Shown: positions 1-7,395 of the stretch, piece after piece
Position numbering within the stretch: position 1 is the stretch's first letter
Layout: each line of letters opens with the position of its first letter
Assembly: GCF_014192105.1 (NCBI RefSeq)
Contig: NZ_JACHXK010000037.1
Location: 1 to 36,402, forward strand
DNA length: 36,402 bases
Direction of reading: 5' to 3'
DNA from: Paenibacillus phyllosphaerae
GTDB lineage: Bacteria; Bacillota; Bacilli; Paenibacillales; Paenibacillaceae
Notes under the pieces: model-generated
The model's input: only the letters and a program-made list of their open reading frames with translations
The model's database searches: none
Told to the model about the DNA's origin: nothing
Made by a program: the position numbers and the translations under genes

Positions 1-138
1 TAAGCGTGAAGCCCCCCTCAAGATGAGATTTCCCAGTACGTAAGACCCCTGGAAGACGACCAGGTTGATAGGTTCGAGGTGGAAGTGCAGCAATGTATGC
101 AGCTGACGAATACTAATCGGTCGAGGGCTTATCCTAAG
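1..138 (+). rRNA. 23S ribosomal RNA, 3' end (partial)
   Basis: The first ~138 bases match the conserved 3' end of bacterial 23S rRNA: the region ending in GACGAATACTAATCGGTCGA and then GGGCTTATCC, which closes the terminal helix. The gene runs off the left edge, so only the last few percent is visible. The exact mature end is uncertain by several bases. The gene reads in the same direction as the 16S gene at the right edge. Confidence 0.95.
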
Positions 139-322
139 AACATTCGGAGAATGTTCACTTCAGAAGCATAAGCTTGCTTCGGAGGAATATCTTCGGACCC
201 CGGTGTGAAAACCAGGGACAAGATAAAACCTAGCTAAAGGTGTAAGTTTCATATCCAGTTTTCAAGGCGCAACGTGCTAGCCTGAAACCTCATCGTTCAG
301 GGAAAGCAGGCCATAACCAAGC
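139..322 (+). other. 23S 3' flank and rRNA operon trailer; no 5S seen
   Basis: This stretch contains CCAGTTTTCAAGG near 255-267, the complement of the CCTTGAAAACTG element found before rRNA genes of this group (seen here near 35932). It therefore probably forms the 3' strand of a precursor-rRNA processing stem. A 5S rRNA gene would normally follow 23S, but no 5S-like sequence is recognisable before the terminator at 323. The 5S may be encoded elsewhere or lost from this operon. Confidence 0.5.
261..310 (+). repeat. rRNA-trailer-like repeat, copy 1
   Basis: TTCAAGGCGCAA (261-272) is followed 28 bases later by GGGAAAGCAGG (300-310) and then a rho-independent terminator. A similar block, TTCAAGGCGCAA then GGGGAAGCAGG then a terminator, occurs at 1612-1651, after the DUF3231 gene. 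The two copies are diverged between the shared words. Confidence 0.5.
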
Positions 323-352
323 AAAGCCGATCATTTATGATCGGCTTTTTTG
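323..352 (+). terminator. Rho-independent terminator of the left rRNA operon
   Basis: An 11-bp perfect stem (AAAGCCGATCA at 323-333, TGATCGGCTTT at 338-348) with a TTTA loop runs into a T-rich tract. It lies in the expected place to end the 23S-containing transcript. Confidence 0.9.
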
Positions 353-504
353 TTTTTTATATTTTTTCCGGCTGAGAAGCGGTTGATTTCACCACTTCGG
401 TGTCCATTCGTCGAGTGTGTGACGAAAGAATATATGTTCGGGAAGAATAAGTAATCGAGGTGTGACAGAGTATAAGCAGATGAATGAAAGAAGGGAGTTT
501 GCAG

Positions 505-1554
505 ATGTCGTTCACAAAACTGATCGGAAAGATCCCATTGCTTCATGCTGAGCAAAGCGATACGGATCAAAAGTTAACGTCTGCGGAGCAAGGGAAGCTC
601 TGGGCGACGTATATCGGCAATACGATGTCCATTTGCGTGCTGAGCTACATGGTGCGACATGCGGAGGACCAAGAGATTAAGGAAATCGTGAAGCATGCAC
701 TGGGGCTTTCCCAACAGTTCGTGACATTCATCAGGGACGTCTATAAACATGAAAACTACCCGATACCAAAAGGGTTTACGGATGAAGACGTCAACTTGGA
801 TGCCCCTCCGTTATTCGCCGATGAATTTTATCTGCACTATCTGAAATATCTTGGCAAAGCCGGTCTGGGCGTATATGCGATCGCCATCCCGCTTGTAACG
901 CGTTCCGATATCCGTGCCTTCTTCACGGAGTGTACCCACTTAACCGTTCAGTTAATGAACACGCTAAATGAAACGATGATAAAGAAAGGCCTGCTGACGA
1001 AACCTGCCTATATTCCTTATCCGACCGAGATCGATTTTATTAAGAAACAAGGCTATTTGAACGGCTTCTTCGGCGACATCCGGCCGCTTCAAGCGTTGGA
1101 GATTACCCATTTGTACGACAATACGGAGAATAACGCGACCAGCAAAGCGGTGCTGCTCGGGTTCAGCCAGACCGCGCAATCCAAAGAAGTCCGCGATTAT
1201 TTCCACAGGGGGCTCGAAATCGCGAACAAGCACTATACGGTGTTCACGAAGATCCTCCAAGAGGATTATTTGTCCGCGCCGCCGTCGCTCGATCCGCTCG
1301 TGCTGAATAGCACTCGATCCCCATTCTCTGATAAATTGATGTTGTTTCATAAAATGGATATGTTTACGGTCAGAATCAGGGCTTACGGCAATGCGTTGTC
1401 GATGAGCGCTAGGCATGATATCGCCTCCAAGTATGGTCGACTCATGCTTGAGGTCGGCAATTACGTGGAGGACGGCGCCAACATTATGATCGAGCACGCT
1501 TGGATGGAACAGCCGCCCCAAGCCGCGGACCGTGGGGCTTTGGCTAAAACATAG
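505..1554 (+). CDS. DUF3231 family protein
   Basis: A protein of 349 residues with the all-helical, two-copy DUF3231 architecture common in spore-forming Bacillales. Its function is not established. The two halves (about residues 10-165 and 180-335) each start with a similar helix, consistent with an internal duplication. There is no signal peptide or clear membrane segment. The ATG at 505 is chosen because GGGAG lies 7 bases before it; an in-frame ATG at 484 has no good ribosome-binding site. It stands alone between the rRNA terminator and its own terminator at 1667. The flanking rRNA-trailer-like repeats suggest it was inserted behind the rRNA operon. Confidence 0.85.
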   Translation: MSFTKLIGKIPLLHAEQSDTDQKLTSAEQGKLWATYIGNTMSICVLSYMVRHAEDQEIKEIVKHALGLSQQFVTFIRDVYKHENYPIPKGFTDEDVNLDAPPLFADEFYLHYLKYLGKAGLGVYAIAIPLVTRSDIRAFFTECTHLTVQLMNTLNETMIKKGLLTKPAYIPYPTEIDFIKKQGYLNGFFGDIRPLQALEITHLYDNTENNATSKAVLLGFSQTAQSKEVRDYFHRGLEIANKHYTVFTKILQEDYLSAPPSLDPLVLNSTRSPFSDKLMLFHKMDMFTVRIRAYGNALSMSARHDIASKYGRLMLEVGNYVEDGANIMIEHAWMEQPPQAADRGALAKT

Positions 1555-1611
1555 ATACCTTAAAGCCGCTGTCGCTTTACAGCTATAAGAAATACAGGTT
1601 TTTATCCTATG

Positions 1612-1651
1612 TTCAAGGCGCAAGCTGGGAGCGCTGACGCGGGGAAGCAGG
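1612..1651 (+). repeat. rRNA-trailer-like repeat, copy 2
   Basis: TTCAAGGCGCAA (1612-1623) and GGGGAAGCAGG (1641-1651) repeat the words seen in the 23S trailer at 261-310, again just upstream of a hairpin terminator. The middle part differs in length (17 against 27 bases between the words). It sits right behind the DUF3231 gene. Confidence 0.5.
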
Positions 1652-1666
1652 ATACCGACAAACACG

Positions 1667-1698
1667 ACCGACCATAACGTATGGTCGGTTTATTTATT
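1667..1698 (+). terminator. Rho-independent terminator after the DUF3231 gene
   Basis: A 10-bp perfect stem (ACCGACCATA at 1667-1676, TATGGTCGGT at 1680-1689) with loop ACG is followed by TTATTTATT. The hairpin also lies just past the 3' end of the reverse-strand HAD gene (stop at 1708), so it may serve both directions. Confidence 0.8.
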
Positions 1699-1707
1699 CG
1701 AGCTCAA

Positions 1708-2412
1708 TTATTGAATCGAATCCGAATGAATCCGGGCAAGGCATGATTCAAGTTGCTCCAAATCCCAATGGACGTCGCTAAAACGAAGGGCTTGCGCCGG
1801 ATGACGAAGGGCTAACTGCTCATGTCCAACGATGATTGGAATGATGGCGTTGTTCAGGAGCGGAATGTCCGCAATCGCATCACCGATGCTGATCAGGTGG
1901 ACGTTATCAGGACGGTTGAACCAGGGCTGTCGAAGAACGGATTGTTTGTTAATACCATAGTTAGAGGCGACGTTGCCCGTCAGCATCCCATTCGCTTTCC
2001 CTAATTTGAAGCCGAAGATCCCTTGGATGCCGAAACGTGCTCGATAACAGTTCAGTACATCATACGGAGCGCCGCTGACCAAATAAACGGCGATATCGTA
2101 TCTGTGAAGCATCTCGAACAGGGCATCGACTTTGGGAAACAGTGCGCGCTCATTCTTTGGAAGAAAGGATCTAATCGCTTCTTGGTAGCGAGGAAGCGGA
2201 GTACCTGCCAGCTGATCGGCGAACGCGGCGCAAGTTTGCTCCGTATAGTCGTAATAGGAGATTTGCCCGACCGCATATGCCGCTTTCAATTGCTCAAACT
2301 TATGGAGCAGCTGTATGCTCACGATGCCTTCGGAAAGTAAATGATCGGCCAAACCATAGATCGTATACCCTTGATGAGTGGTGTTATCCCAGTCGATTAA
2401 CGCAACTCGCAT
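1708..2412 (-). CDS. HAD-superfamily phosphatase (subfamily IB-like)
   Basis: A 234-residue haloacid-dehalogenase-fold hydrolase, probably a phosphomonoesterase using Mg2+. Motif I is DWDNT (nucleophile D7, acid/base D9). Motif II is VSGAP (S113), a motif III lysine lies near K156, and motif IV is GDAIADIP (D178, D182). An alpha-helical cap sits between motifs I and II, as in phosphoserine-phosphatase relatives. The substrate cannot be read from the sequence. The start is firm: GGAGG precedes the ATG at good spacing. It is transcribed divergently from the ThiY-like operon, so a role as a phosphatase in the same salvage pathway is possible but only inferred from position. Confidence 0.85.
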   Translation of the reverse strand: MRVALIDWDNTTHQGYTIYGLADHLLSEGIVSIQLLHKFEQLKAAYAVGQISYYDYTEQTCAAFADQLAGTPLPRYQEAIRSFLPKNERALFPKVDALFEMLHRYDIAVYLVSGAPYDVLNCYRARFGIQGIFGFKLGKANGMLTGNVASNYGINKQSVLRQPWFNRPDNVHLISIGDAIADIPLLNNAIIPIIVGHEQLALRHPAQALRFSDVHWDLEQLESCLARIHSDSIQ

Positions 2413-2499
2413 TGTTATTCCTCCAGGTTGACTTGAATAATGATGAGTCCGTAGTTTGAGGCTTGTCTACTCATGATGACATAGATTTAACGGAAATAC

Positions 2500-2530
2500 T
2501 TGACCCTCCAGTAAACTGGAGGGTTATTAT
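2500..2530 (+). promoter_or_regulatory. MerR-type promoter/operator of the transport operon
   Basis: A -35 box TTGACC (2500-2505) and a -10 box TATTAT (2525-2530) are separated by 19 bp, the overlong spacer typical of MerR-activated promoters. The spacer is filled by a perfect palindrome: ACCCTCCAGT (2503-2512), AA, ACTGGAGGGT (2515-2524). MerR regulators bind such a palindrome and twist the DNA to align the two boxes. The regulator is very likely the MerR protein encoded in the same operon at 7396. No CTGAGA element of a TPP riboswitch is seen between here and the first gene. Confidence 0.88.
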
Positions 2531-2599
2531 TTTTATACCGAGTAAAACACTATGAATATACGTCAATATATCTGATTGGCGTAGAAACGGGGGATAGAG

Positions 2600-3598
2600 A
2601 TGAAGCAACGATGGATTGCGATGGCGTTAATTGGATTATCGACAGGAGTTCTGCTGACAGGTTGCGGGAACAGTGAGGCAGTTGGCGAAGGTCAGCTAGA
2701 ACAAACGAACGTGATTCTAGATTGGACACCGAATACGAATCATACGGGGTTGTATGTCGCGCTCGACAAAGGCTACTACAAGGAAGAAGGGCTCGAAGTC
2801 AGCATCGTGCAGCCTTCCGAAGGTTCGACGGCGACGCTGATCGCCGCGGGTCAAGGCGACTTCGGCGTGAGCTATCAGGAGGACGTGACCTATGCGCTGA
2901 CCAGCAAGGATCCGCTGCCGATTAAGGCCGTGGCGGCATTGATTCAGCATAATACGTCGGGTTTCGCAGCACCGAAAAGCAAAGGCATCGAAAGCGTGAA
3001 GGACTTCGAAGGCAAAGTATACGGCGGATGGGGATCTCCTTCAGAGGAAGCCGTATTGCAGGCGGTGATGGAGAAGAACGGAGCTGACTTCAGCAGCTTG
3101 TCGCTTGCGAATCTCGGCAGCGATGATTTCTTCGCCGCAACGGAGAAGAATGTGGATTTTGCTTGGATATTCGAAGGATGGGCCGGTGTGGAAGCCAAGC
3201 TGAAGGGAATCGACCTGACTTACATTCCGGCTCGTGAGCTGGATCCGGCACTCGATTATTATACGCCAATCCTCATCAGCGGCACGAAAACGATCGAGAA
3301 CGACCCGGACAAAGTGCGCAAATTTTTGAAGGCGACAGAGGAAGGGTATCAGTATGCCATCGATCATCCGGAGGAAAGCGCAGAGATTCTGCTTAAATAT
3401 GCTCCCGAGATTAGCAAGGAGCTTGCGATCGAGAGTCAAAAATATCTCGCCGAGCAATATATCGCCGATGCAGAGGGATGGGGAAAAATGAAGGAAGAGG
3501 TCTGGTCTGCGTATGCCGGTTTCCTGAAGAGCAAAGGTCTGATCGATAAGGAGTTGGAAGCGAGTAAGGCCTTTACGAACGAGTTCCTGCCAAAGTAA
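2600..3598 (+). CDS. thiY: ThiY-like ABC transporter substrate-binding lipoprotein
   Basis: A 332-residue NMT1/THI5-family periplasmic-type binding protein. A signal peptide ends in the lipobox LLTGC (C22), so it should be anchored to the outer face of the membrane. The mature N-terminus begins with the family hallmark LDWTPNTNHTGLY, followed by GYYKEEGL. Bacillus ThiY with this pattern binds N-formyl-4-amino-5-aminomethyl-2-methylpyrimidine, a thiamine breakdown product that is salvaged. It is the first gene of the operon behind the MerR promoter, with a GGGGGA ribosome-binding site before the ATG. Relatives in the same superfamily bind riboflavin or sulfonates, so the exact ligand remains an inference. 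Confidence 0.85.
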   Translation: MKQRWIAMALIGLSTGVLLTGCGNSEAVGEGQLEQTNVILDWTPNTNHTGLYVALDKGYYKEEGLEVSIVQPSEGSTATLIAAGQGDFGVSYQEDVTYALTSKDPLPIKAVAALIQHNTSGFAAPKSKGIESVKDFEGKVYGGWGSPSEEAVLQAVMEKNGADFSSLSLANLGSDDFFAATEKNVDFAWIFEGWAGVEAKLKGIDLTYIPARELDPALDYYTPILISGTKTIENDPDKVRKFLKATEEGYQYAIDHPEESAEILLKYAPEISKELAIESQKYLAEQYIADAEGWGKMKEEVWSAYAGFLKSKGLIDKELEASKAFTNEFLPK

Positions 3599-3657
3599 GC
3601 ATGGCGTGATGCCCGTGATCACAATTGGTTTAACTTAATGGGGAAGGAAGCGAACTT

Positions 3658-4584
3658 GTGATGAGACACCTGAAAGTAATGCTGGAATATTTCTATCCAT
3701 GGACGAACTCGGCGGGATTCTACTATGCCAGGGAACAGGGCTGGTACGAGGAATCGGGACTTGATGTCGAGTTTACGGTTTATGACCCGGGGCGCGGCGA
3801 TACATTATCCTATTTGGCAAGAGGAGAGGCTGATTTCGGCATTTTCCCCAGTAACCGTCTGCTCGTGCAGCGCGAGAATCTGTCCGTTGTCATTGGCGTA
3901 GCTGCCATCAACCAGCGCGGAATGGAGACCGTCCAGACGGTGAAGAGCAAAGGTATATTAAGACCGAGGGACCTGAGCGGCAAACGCTTGGCAATGAACC
4001 CCACGCCTCGGGGACTAGCGATGGTGCGCCAACTCGTGCAGCGAGACGGCGGAGATCCGGATGCGGTTATCATCGTCGATGCGGGCACGCGGGAGCTGAC
4101 GCCCGATGATCTCATGGCTGGGCTTGCCGATGCCACTTTCGGCAGTTACTGGGCTTGGGAAATTCTGATGGACACGAATGTCCCCGAAGAGGAGCGGATT
4201 GTTTGGCCAGTCGATGAAATCGGAGCGCCCCCGTACCACAGCTATTTATTGGGCACGCAAGAGGATCTGCTTCGTAGTGAACCAGCTGTAGTTCGGAATT
4301 TCCTGGCTGCCTCGGAACGGGGATATCTGGCTGTGGCGAATGATCCGCTGTTAGCTGTCCCGATCTACGAGAGGATCATCCCGTATTTTCCTGCGAGACT
4401 GCTTGAGCAATCGCTACCCTTGATTGCCACGACCTGGCTGCATGACGGGCGGTGGGGGCAGCAGCGTACAGAATTGATGGAGCCATATGGGCATTGGCTA
4501 GCCGACCATGGTATTCTGCGTGACCGGGACAGCTGGAAAACATCCTATACGAATGCGTATTTGCCGCGGAGGATCGCCCAATGA
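3658..4584 (+). CDS. Cytosolic THI5/NMT1-like binding protein
   Basis: A 308-residue protein of the same fold as the ThiY-like lipoprotein upstream (N-terminus PWTNSAGFYYAREQGWYEE), but with no signal peptide or lipobox: the first residues go straight into the first beta strand. It should stay in the cytoplasm. Yeast THI5, also cytosolic, makes the thiamine pyrimidine from PLP using a CCCFC motif. That motif is absent here, so binding or sensing is more likely than the same chemistry. The start is GTG 3658 or ATG 3661 behind GGAAGGAAG. The stop overlaps the next start by 4 bases (ATGA), implying translational coupling to the kinase. Confidence 0.75.
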   Translation: MMRHLKVMLEYFYPWTNSAGFYYAREQGWYEESGLDVEFTVYDPGRGDTLSYLARGEADFGIFPSNRLLVQRENLSVVIGVAAINQRGMETVQTVKSKGILRPRDLSGKRLAMNPTPRGLAMVRQLVQRDGGDPDAVIIVDAGTRELTPDDLMAGLADATFGSYWAWEILMDTNVPEEERIVWPVDEIGAPPYHSYLLGTQEDLLRSEPAVVRNFLAASERGYLAVANDPLLAVPIYERIIPYFPARLLEQSLPLIATTWLHDGRWGQQRTELMEPYGHWLADHGILRDRDSWKTSYTNAYLPRRIAQ

Positions 4585-5753
4585 GCAAGGAGCGAGAGTT
4601 GATGCAAGTCCAAGCGCATGGCATGGGGACGACGCTCGTTGAACCGGATTGGGCGCCTATCCAGCTTCGGGAAGCGAATGAAATTCTGGCGCGGTATGCC
4701 GGCATCGGAATGGCATCGGCTTTAATTTGGCACAGCCCGCGGCCTTTCTCTAGTGCTGCCATTGCAGAAACGGAACAAGGACCGCTCTTTGTGAAGCGCC
4801 ACCACGCAAAGGTACGAGACATTACCGGTCTTGGCGAGGAGCATCGACTGATCGGGCATTTGCGATCGAACGGCATTCCCGTTAGCGACATCCTGATTGG
4901 TTTGGACGGCGAAAGCGCCTATATGTTAGGGGAATGGACGTACGAAGTGCATCGGCTTGCCAAAGGAACGGATTTGTACCGGGATGCGGTATCCTGGAGT
5001 CCTTTCCAACATAAGTCTCACGCCTATGCGGCGGGCGTAGCGCTTGCCAAGCTGCATGTAGCGGCAGCGAGTTATGAAGCATCAGCACGTTCAACCCGGA
5101 CGCTTGTATCAAGTTTCACGATATTTGCTTCGGCTGCTCCACGAGATGCATTGCATGCCTACATGGAAGCACGTCCGGCATTGTCGGACTTCCTGGCGAA
5201 TAAGCCTTGGATGAAGGATTTTGAGGATACGTTCCTTCCTTGGCATAAACGGCTCGCGCCTTGGATTAGCGGGCTCCAGCCGCTGTGGACGCATAACGAT
5301 TGGCATGCTTCCAATCTGCTGTGGCATGAAGAAGGCGCAACGGCGCAGGTGGAAACGATTCTCGATTTTGGCCTGGCGGACCGGACGACTGCGGTGTATG
5401 ATCTGGCAACCGCGATTGAGCGAAACATGATCGATTGGCTGTCCTTGGATGAGGAAGGCGGCGAAGCGCACGTCCGTTATGATCATGTGGACGCGCTGCT
5501 GAACGGGTATGAATCGGTGCGGCCGATGACGGCGTACGAGATGGCGGCGCTGCCAGCGATCCTGCCGATCGTGCATGCGGAATTTGCGTTAGCGGAAATC
5601 GATTATTTTGCCGGAATCGTCGAATCCGCGTCGAATGCGGAGCTAGCTTACGAGCGTTACTGGTTAGGGCATGCCAAGTGGTTTGAAAGAGCAGCCGGCA
5701 TTGCATTGCTGACTTATTTGAAACGTCGATATGACAAACGAATGACCGAATAA
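4581..5753 (+). CDS. APH-family small-molecule kinase
   Basis: A 390-residue phosphotransferase of the aminoglycoside-phosphotransferase/choline-kinase fold. The catalytic loop reads THNDWHASN (H238, D240, N245) and the metal-binding motif LDFG follows (D262). K72 in the N-lobe is the likely ATP-contacting lysine. Relatives include thiamine kinase, methylthioribose kinase and homoserine kinase. Placed in a ThiY-type uptake operon and coupled by a 4-base overlap to the cytosolic binding protein, it plausibly phosphorylates the imported compound, for example a hydroxymethylpyrimidine or thiamine. That substrate is inferred from context only. Antibiotic resistance is less likely given the neighbours. 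Confidence 0.75.
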   Translation: MSKERELMQVQAHGMGTTLVEPDWAPIQLREANEILARYAGIGMASALIWHSPRPFSSAAIAETEQGPLFVKRHHAKVRDITGLGEEHRLIGHLRSNGIPVSDILIGLDGESAYMLGEWTYEVHRLAKGTDLYRDAVSWSPFQHKSHAYAAGVALAKLHVAAASYEASARSTRTLVSSFTIFASAAPRDALHAYMEARPALSDFLANKPWMKDFEDTFLPWHKRLAPWISGLQPLWTHNDWHASNLLWHEEGATAQVETILDFGLADRTTAVYDLATAIERNMIDWLSLDEEGGEAHVRYDHVDALLNGYESVRPMTAYEMAALPAILPIVHAEFALAEIDYFAGIVESASNAELAYERYWLGHAKWFERAAGIALLTYLKRRYDKRMTE

Positions 5754-5766
5754 CGGCTAGTAGTCA

Positions 5767-5795
5767 TTGACAAGGGAATACGCGTCTGTTAATTT
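5767..5795 (+). promoter_or_regulatory. Possible internal promoter
   Basis: A consensus -35 box TTGACA (5767-5772) is followed, 17 bp later, by a poor -10 box TAATTT (5790-5795) in the 88-base gap between the kinase and the permease. A TATAAT also occurs at 5816-5821 but lacks a matching -35. It may add transcription of the permease, ATPase and MerR genes. Confidence 0.3.
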
Positions 5796-5841
5796 CATAG
5801 TAATTACATCGGAATTATAATAGATAAAAGGCGTGACAACG

Positions 5842-6594
5842 ATGATTCTTAAAAAGAAGACGGGTCACTGGTTCTATCCGATCGCTGCACTGTTCCTTGC
5901 TGTCCTGATGTGGCAGTTGGTCGTGACGCTCGCAGACATCCCGATCTATATATTGCCTTCGCCCCTTGATACGGTAAAGGCATTACTGACCGACTTTGGC
6001 ATGATTGCACGCCATCTGATAGCCACGCTCTACGCCTCTTTGCTCGGCTTTACCTTGTCTGTTGCGCTTGCTTTTATTCTAGCCATAGCGATGGATAGTT
6101 TCGGCGTAGTGAAGAAATCTCTCTATCCGATTCTGATCGTCTCTCAGACGGTACCGACGATTGCGATCACGCCGCTTCTTATTATCTGGTTCGGCTTTGG
6201 CGTGCTGCCCAAAATACTGATTATTGTGCTGATGTGCTTCTTCCCGATCTGCATCAGCCTTGTTGACGGCTTCGATAAAGTGGATGGCGATTACCTTCGA
6301 TTATTCCGTTCGATAAAGGCGAATAGATGGCAGACGTTCTATCATCTCAAACTCCCCCATGCCATGGTTAACTTATTCTCCGGCCTGAAAATCGCTGCCA
6401 CCTATATGCTCATGGCTGCCATTATCGGGGAGTGGCAAGGCGGTACCGACGGGCTCGGCGTATATATGGTAAGAACGAAGAATGCATACGCTCTCGATAA
6501 AATGTTCGCTTCGATTCTCGTCATCGTGTTGATTAGCGTTGCCTTAATCTATCTCATTAATAAAGTAGCCAGCCGCGTCAACCATTGGAAGTAA
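5842..6594 (+). CDS. thiX: ABC transporter permease (ThiX-like)
   Basis: A 250-residue integral membrane protein of the SsuC/TauC/ThiX permease family, with about six hydrophobic segments. The cytoplasmic EAA-type coupling loop is recognisable around DYLRLFRSIKANRWQTF, ending in KLPHA. It forms the channel of the importer with the ThiY-like lipoprotein and the ATPase that follows. ATG 5842 is chosen because AAGG lies 10 bases upstream; an in-frame GTG at 5833 is too close to that site. The gap to the next gene is 14 bases. Confidence 0.85.
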   Translation: MILKKKTGHWFYPIAALFLAVLMWQLVVTLADIPIYILPSPLDTVKALLTDFGMIARHLIATLYASLLGFTLSVALAFILAIAMDSFGVVKKSLYPILIVSQTVPTIAITPLLIIWFGFGVLPKILIIVLMCFFPICISLVDGFDKVDGDYLRLFRSIKANRWQTFYHLKLPHAMVNLFSGLKIAATYMLMAAIIGEWQGGTDGLGVYMVRTKNAYALDKMFASILVIVLISVALIYLINKVASRVNHWK

Positions 6595-6608
6595 CGGGAG
6601 GTGAAGCG

Positions 6609-7364
6609 ATGTACGCTTTGCAACAGGCGAAGGCAGGGCATGCCGGAGCAAAAGAAGAAGTCATCCGGTTGGATCGCATCGGCAAACGTTTCGATGGGAG
6701 CGAGGTGCTGCGGGACATATCGCTCCATTTGCGCAAAGGCGAATTTGTCAGTCTGCTTGGCCCAAGCGGATCCGGGAAGAGCACGATCTTGAATATCATG
6801 ACGGGCCTAGAAGAAGCGGATACCGGCACCGTAAGCATAGGAGGACAAATCGGCTATATGCAGCAAAAAGATTTGTTGCTTCCGTGGAAAACGGTCATCG
6901 ATAACATCGCCTTGCCGCTTGACTTGAAAGGGCGCAACAAGAAGGAGTCGCGCGCACTCGCGGAATCGCTGATCGACCGCGTCGGGCTTCGGGGATATGA
7001 GCATCGTTACCCGGGCGAAATGTCCGGCGGGATGAAGCAACGTGCCAGCTTCTTGCGGACGCTCATCGCTTCCGGCGAAATTATGCTGCTCGATGAACCG
7101 TTCGGCGCACTCGATTCGATGACCAAAAGCAGCATGCAGCAATGGCTGCTGGAGGTGCAGGAGGCTTTCGGCCTTACGATATTGTTTATCACGCACGACA
7201 TTGAGGAAGCGATCTTATTGTCCGACCGTGTGTACGTGTTGTCTTCCAGACCCGGTACGATCAAGGAAGAGCTAGGCGTGGATTTCGGCGTCGGCGACAA
7301 ACGCTCCCGTCTGGTCGACCCAAAGCTGTTGAAGATGAAGGAACGGATCCGGTCGCTGCTCTAA
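6609..7364 (+). CDS. thiZ: ABC transporter ATP-binding protein (ThiZ-like)
   Basis: A 251-residue ATPase of the nitrate/sulfonate/taurine-type importer family. Walker A is GPSGSGKST (about 51-59), the Q-loop region is GYMQQKDLLLPW, the signature is MSGGMKQR, Walker B is LLDEP and the H-loop is FITHD. It powers the permease encoded just upstream. The ATG at 6609 is preceded by GGGAGGTG at 6-base spacing and is preferred to an upstream in-frame TTG (6585) that would overlap the permease gene. Together with the preceding genes it completes a ThiXYZ-type importer. Confidence 0.88.
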   Translation: MYALQQAKAGHAGAKEEVIRLDRIGKRFDGSEVLRDISLHLRKGEFVSLLGPSGSGKSTILNIMTGLEEADTGTVSIGGQIGYMQQKDLLLPWKTVIDNIALPLDLKGRNKKESRALAESLIDRVGLRGYEHRYPGEMSGGMKQRASFLRTLIASGEIMLLDEPFGALDSMTKSSMQQWLLEVQEAFGLTILFITHDIEEAILLSDRVYVLSSRPGTIKEELGVDFGVGDKRSRLVDPKLLKMKERIRSLL

Positions 7365-7395
7365 ACCGGAAAACGAAGCTGAAGGAGTGTTGCGA

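Noticed and set aside
139..322. 5S rRNA gene behind 23S
   Set aside because: The region lacks the conserved 5S internal sequences and is largely a processing stem and trailer.
2503..2524. Perfect hairpin read as a transcription terminator
   Set aside because: No gene runs into it (the HAD gene is divergent). It sits exactly between a -35 and a -10 box with 19-bp spacing, so an operator explains it better.
2413..2599. TPP riboswitch before the ThiY-like gene
   Set aside because: No CTGAGA element or conserved thi-box segments are seen on the forward strand; the space is taken by the MerR-type promoter and a short leader.
4581..5753. Aminoglycoside-resistance gene
   Set aside because: The APH fold is shared by many metabolic kinases, and tight coupling to a THI5-like protein in an uptake operon favours a salvage kinase.
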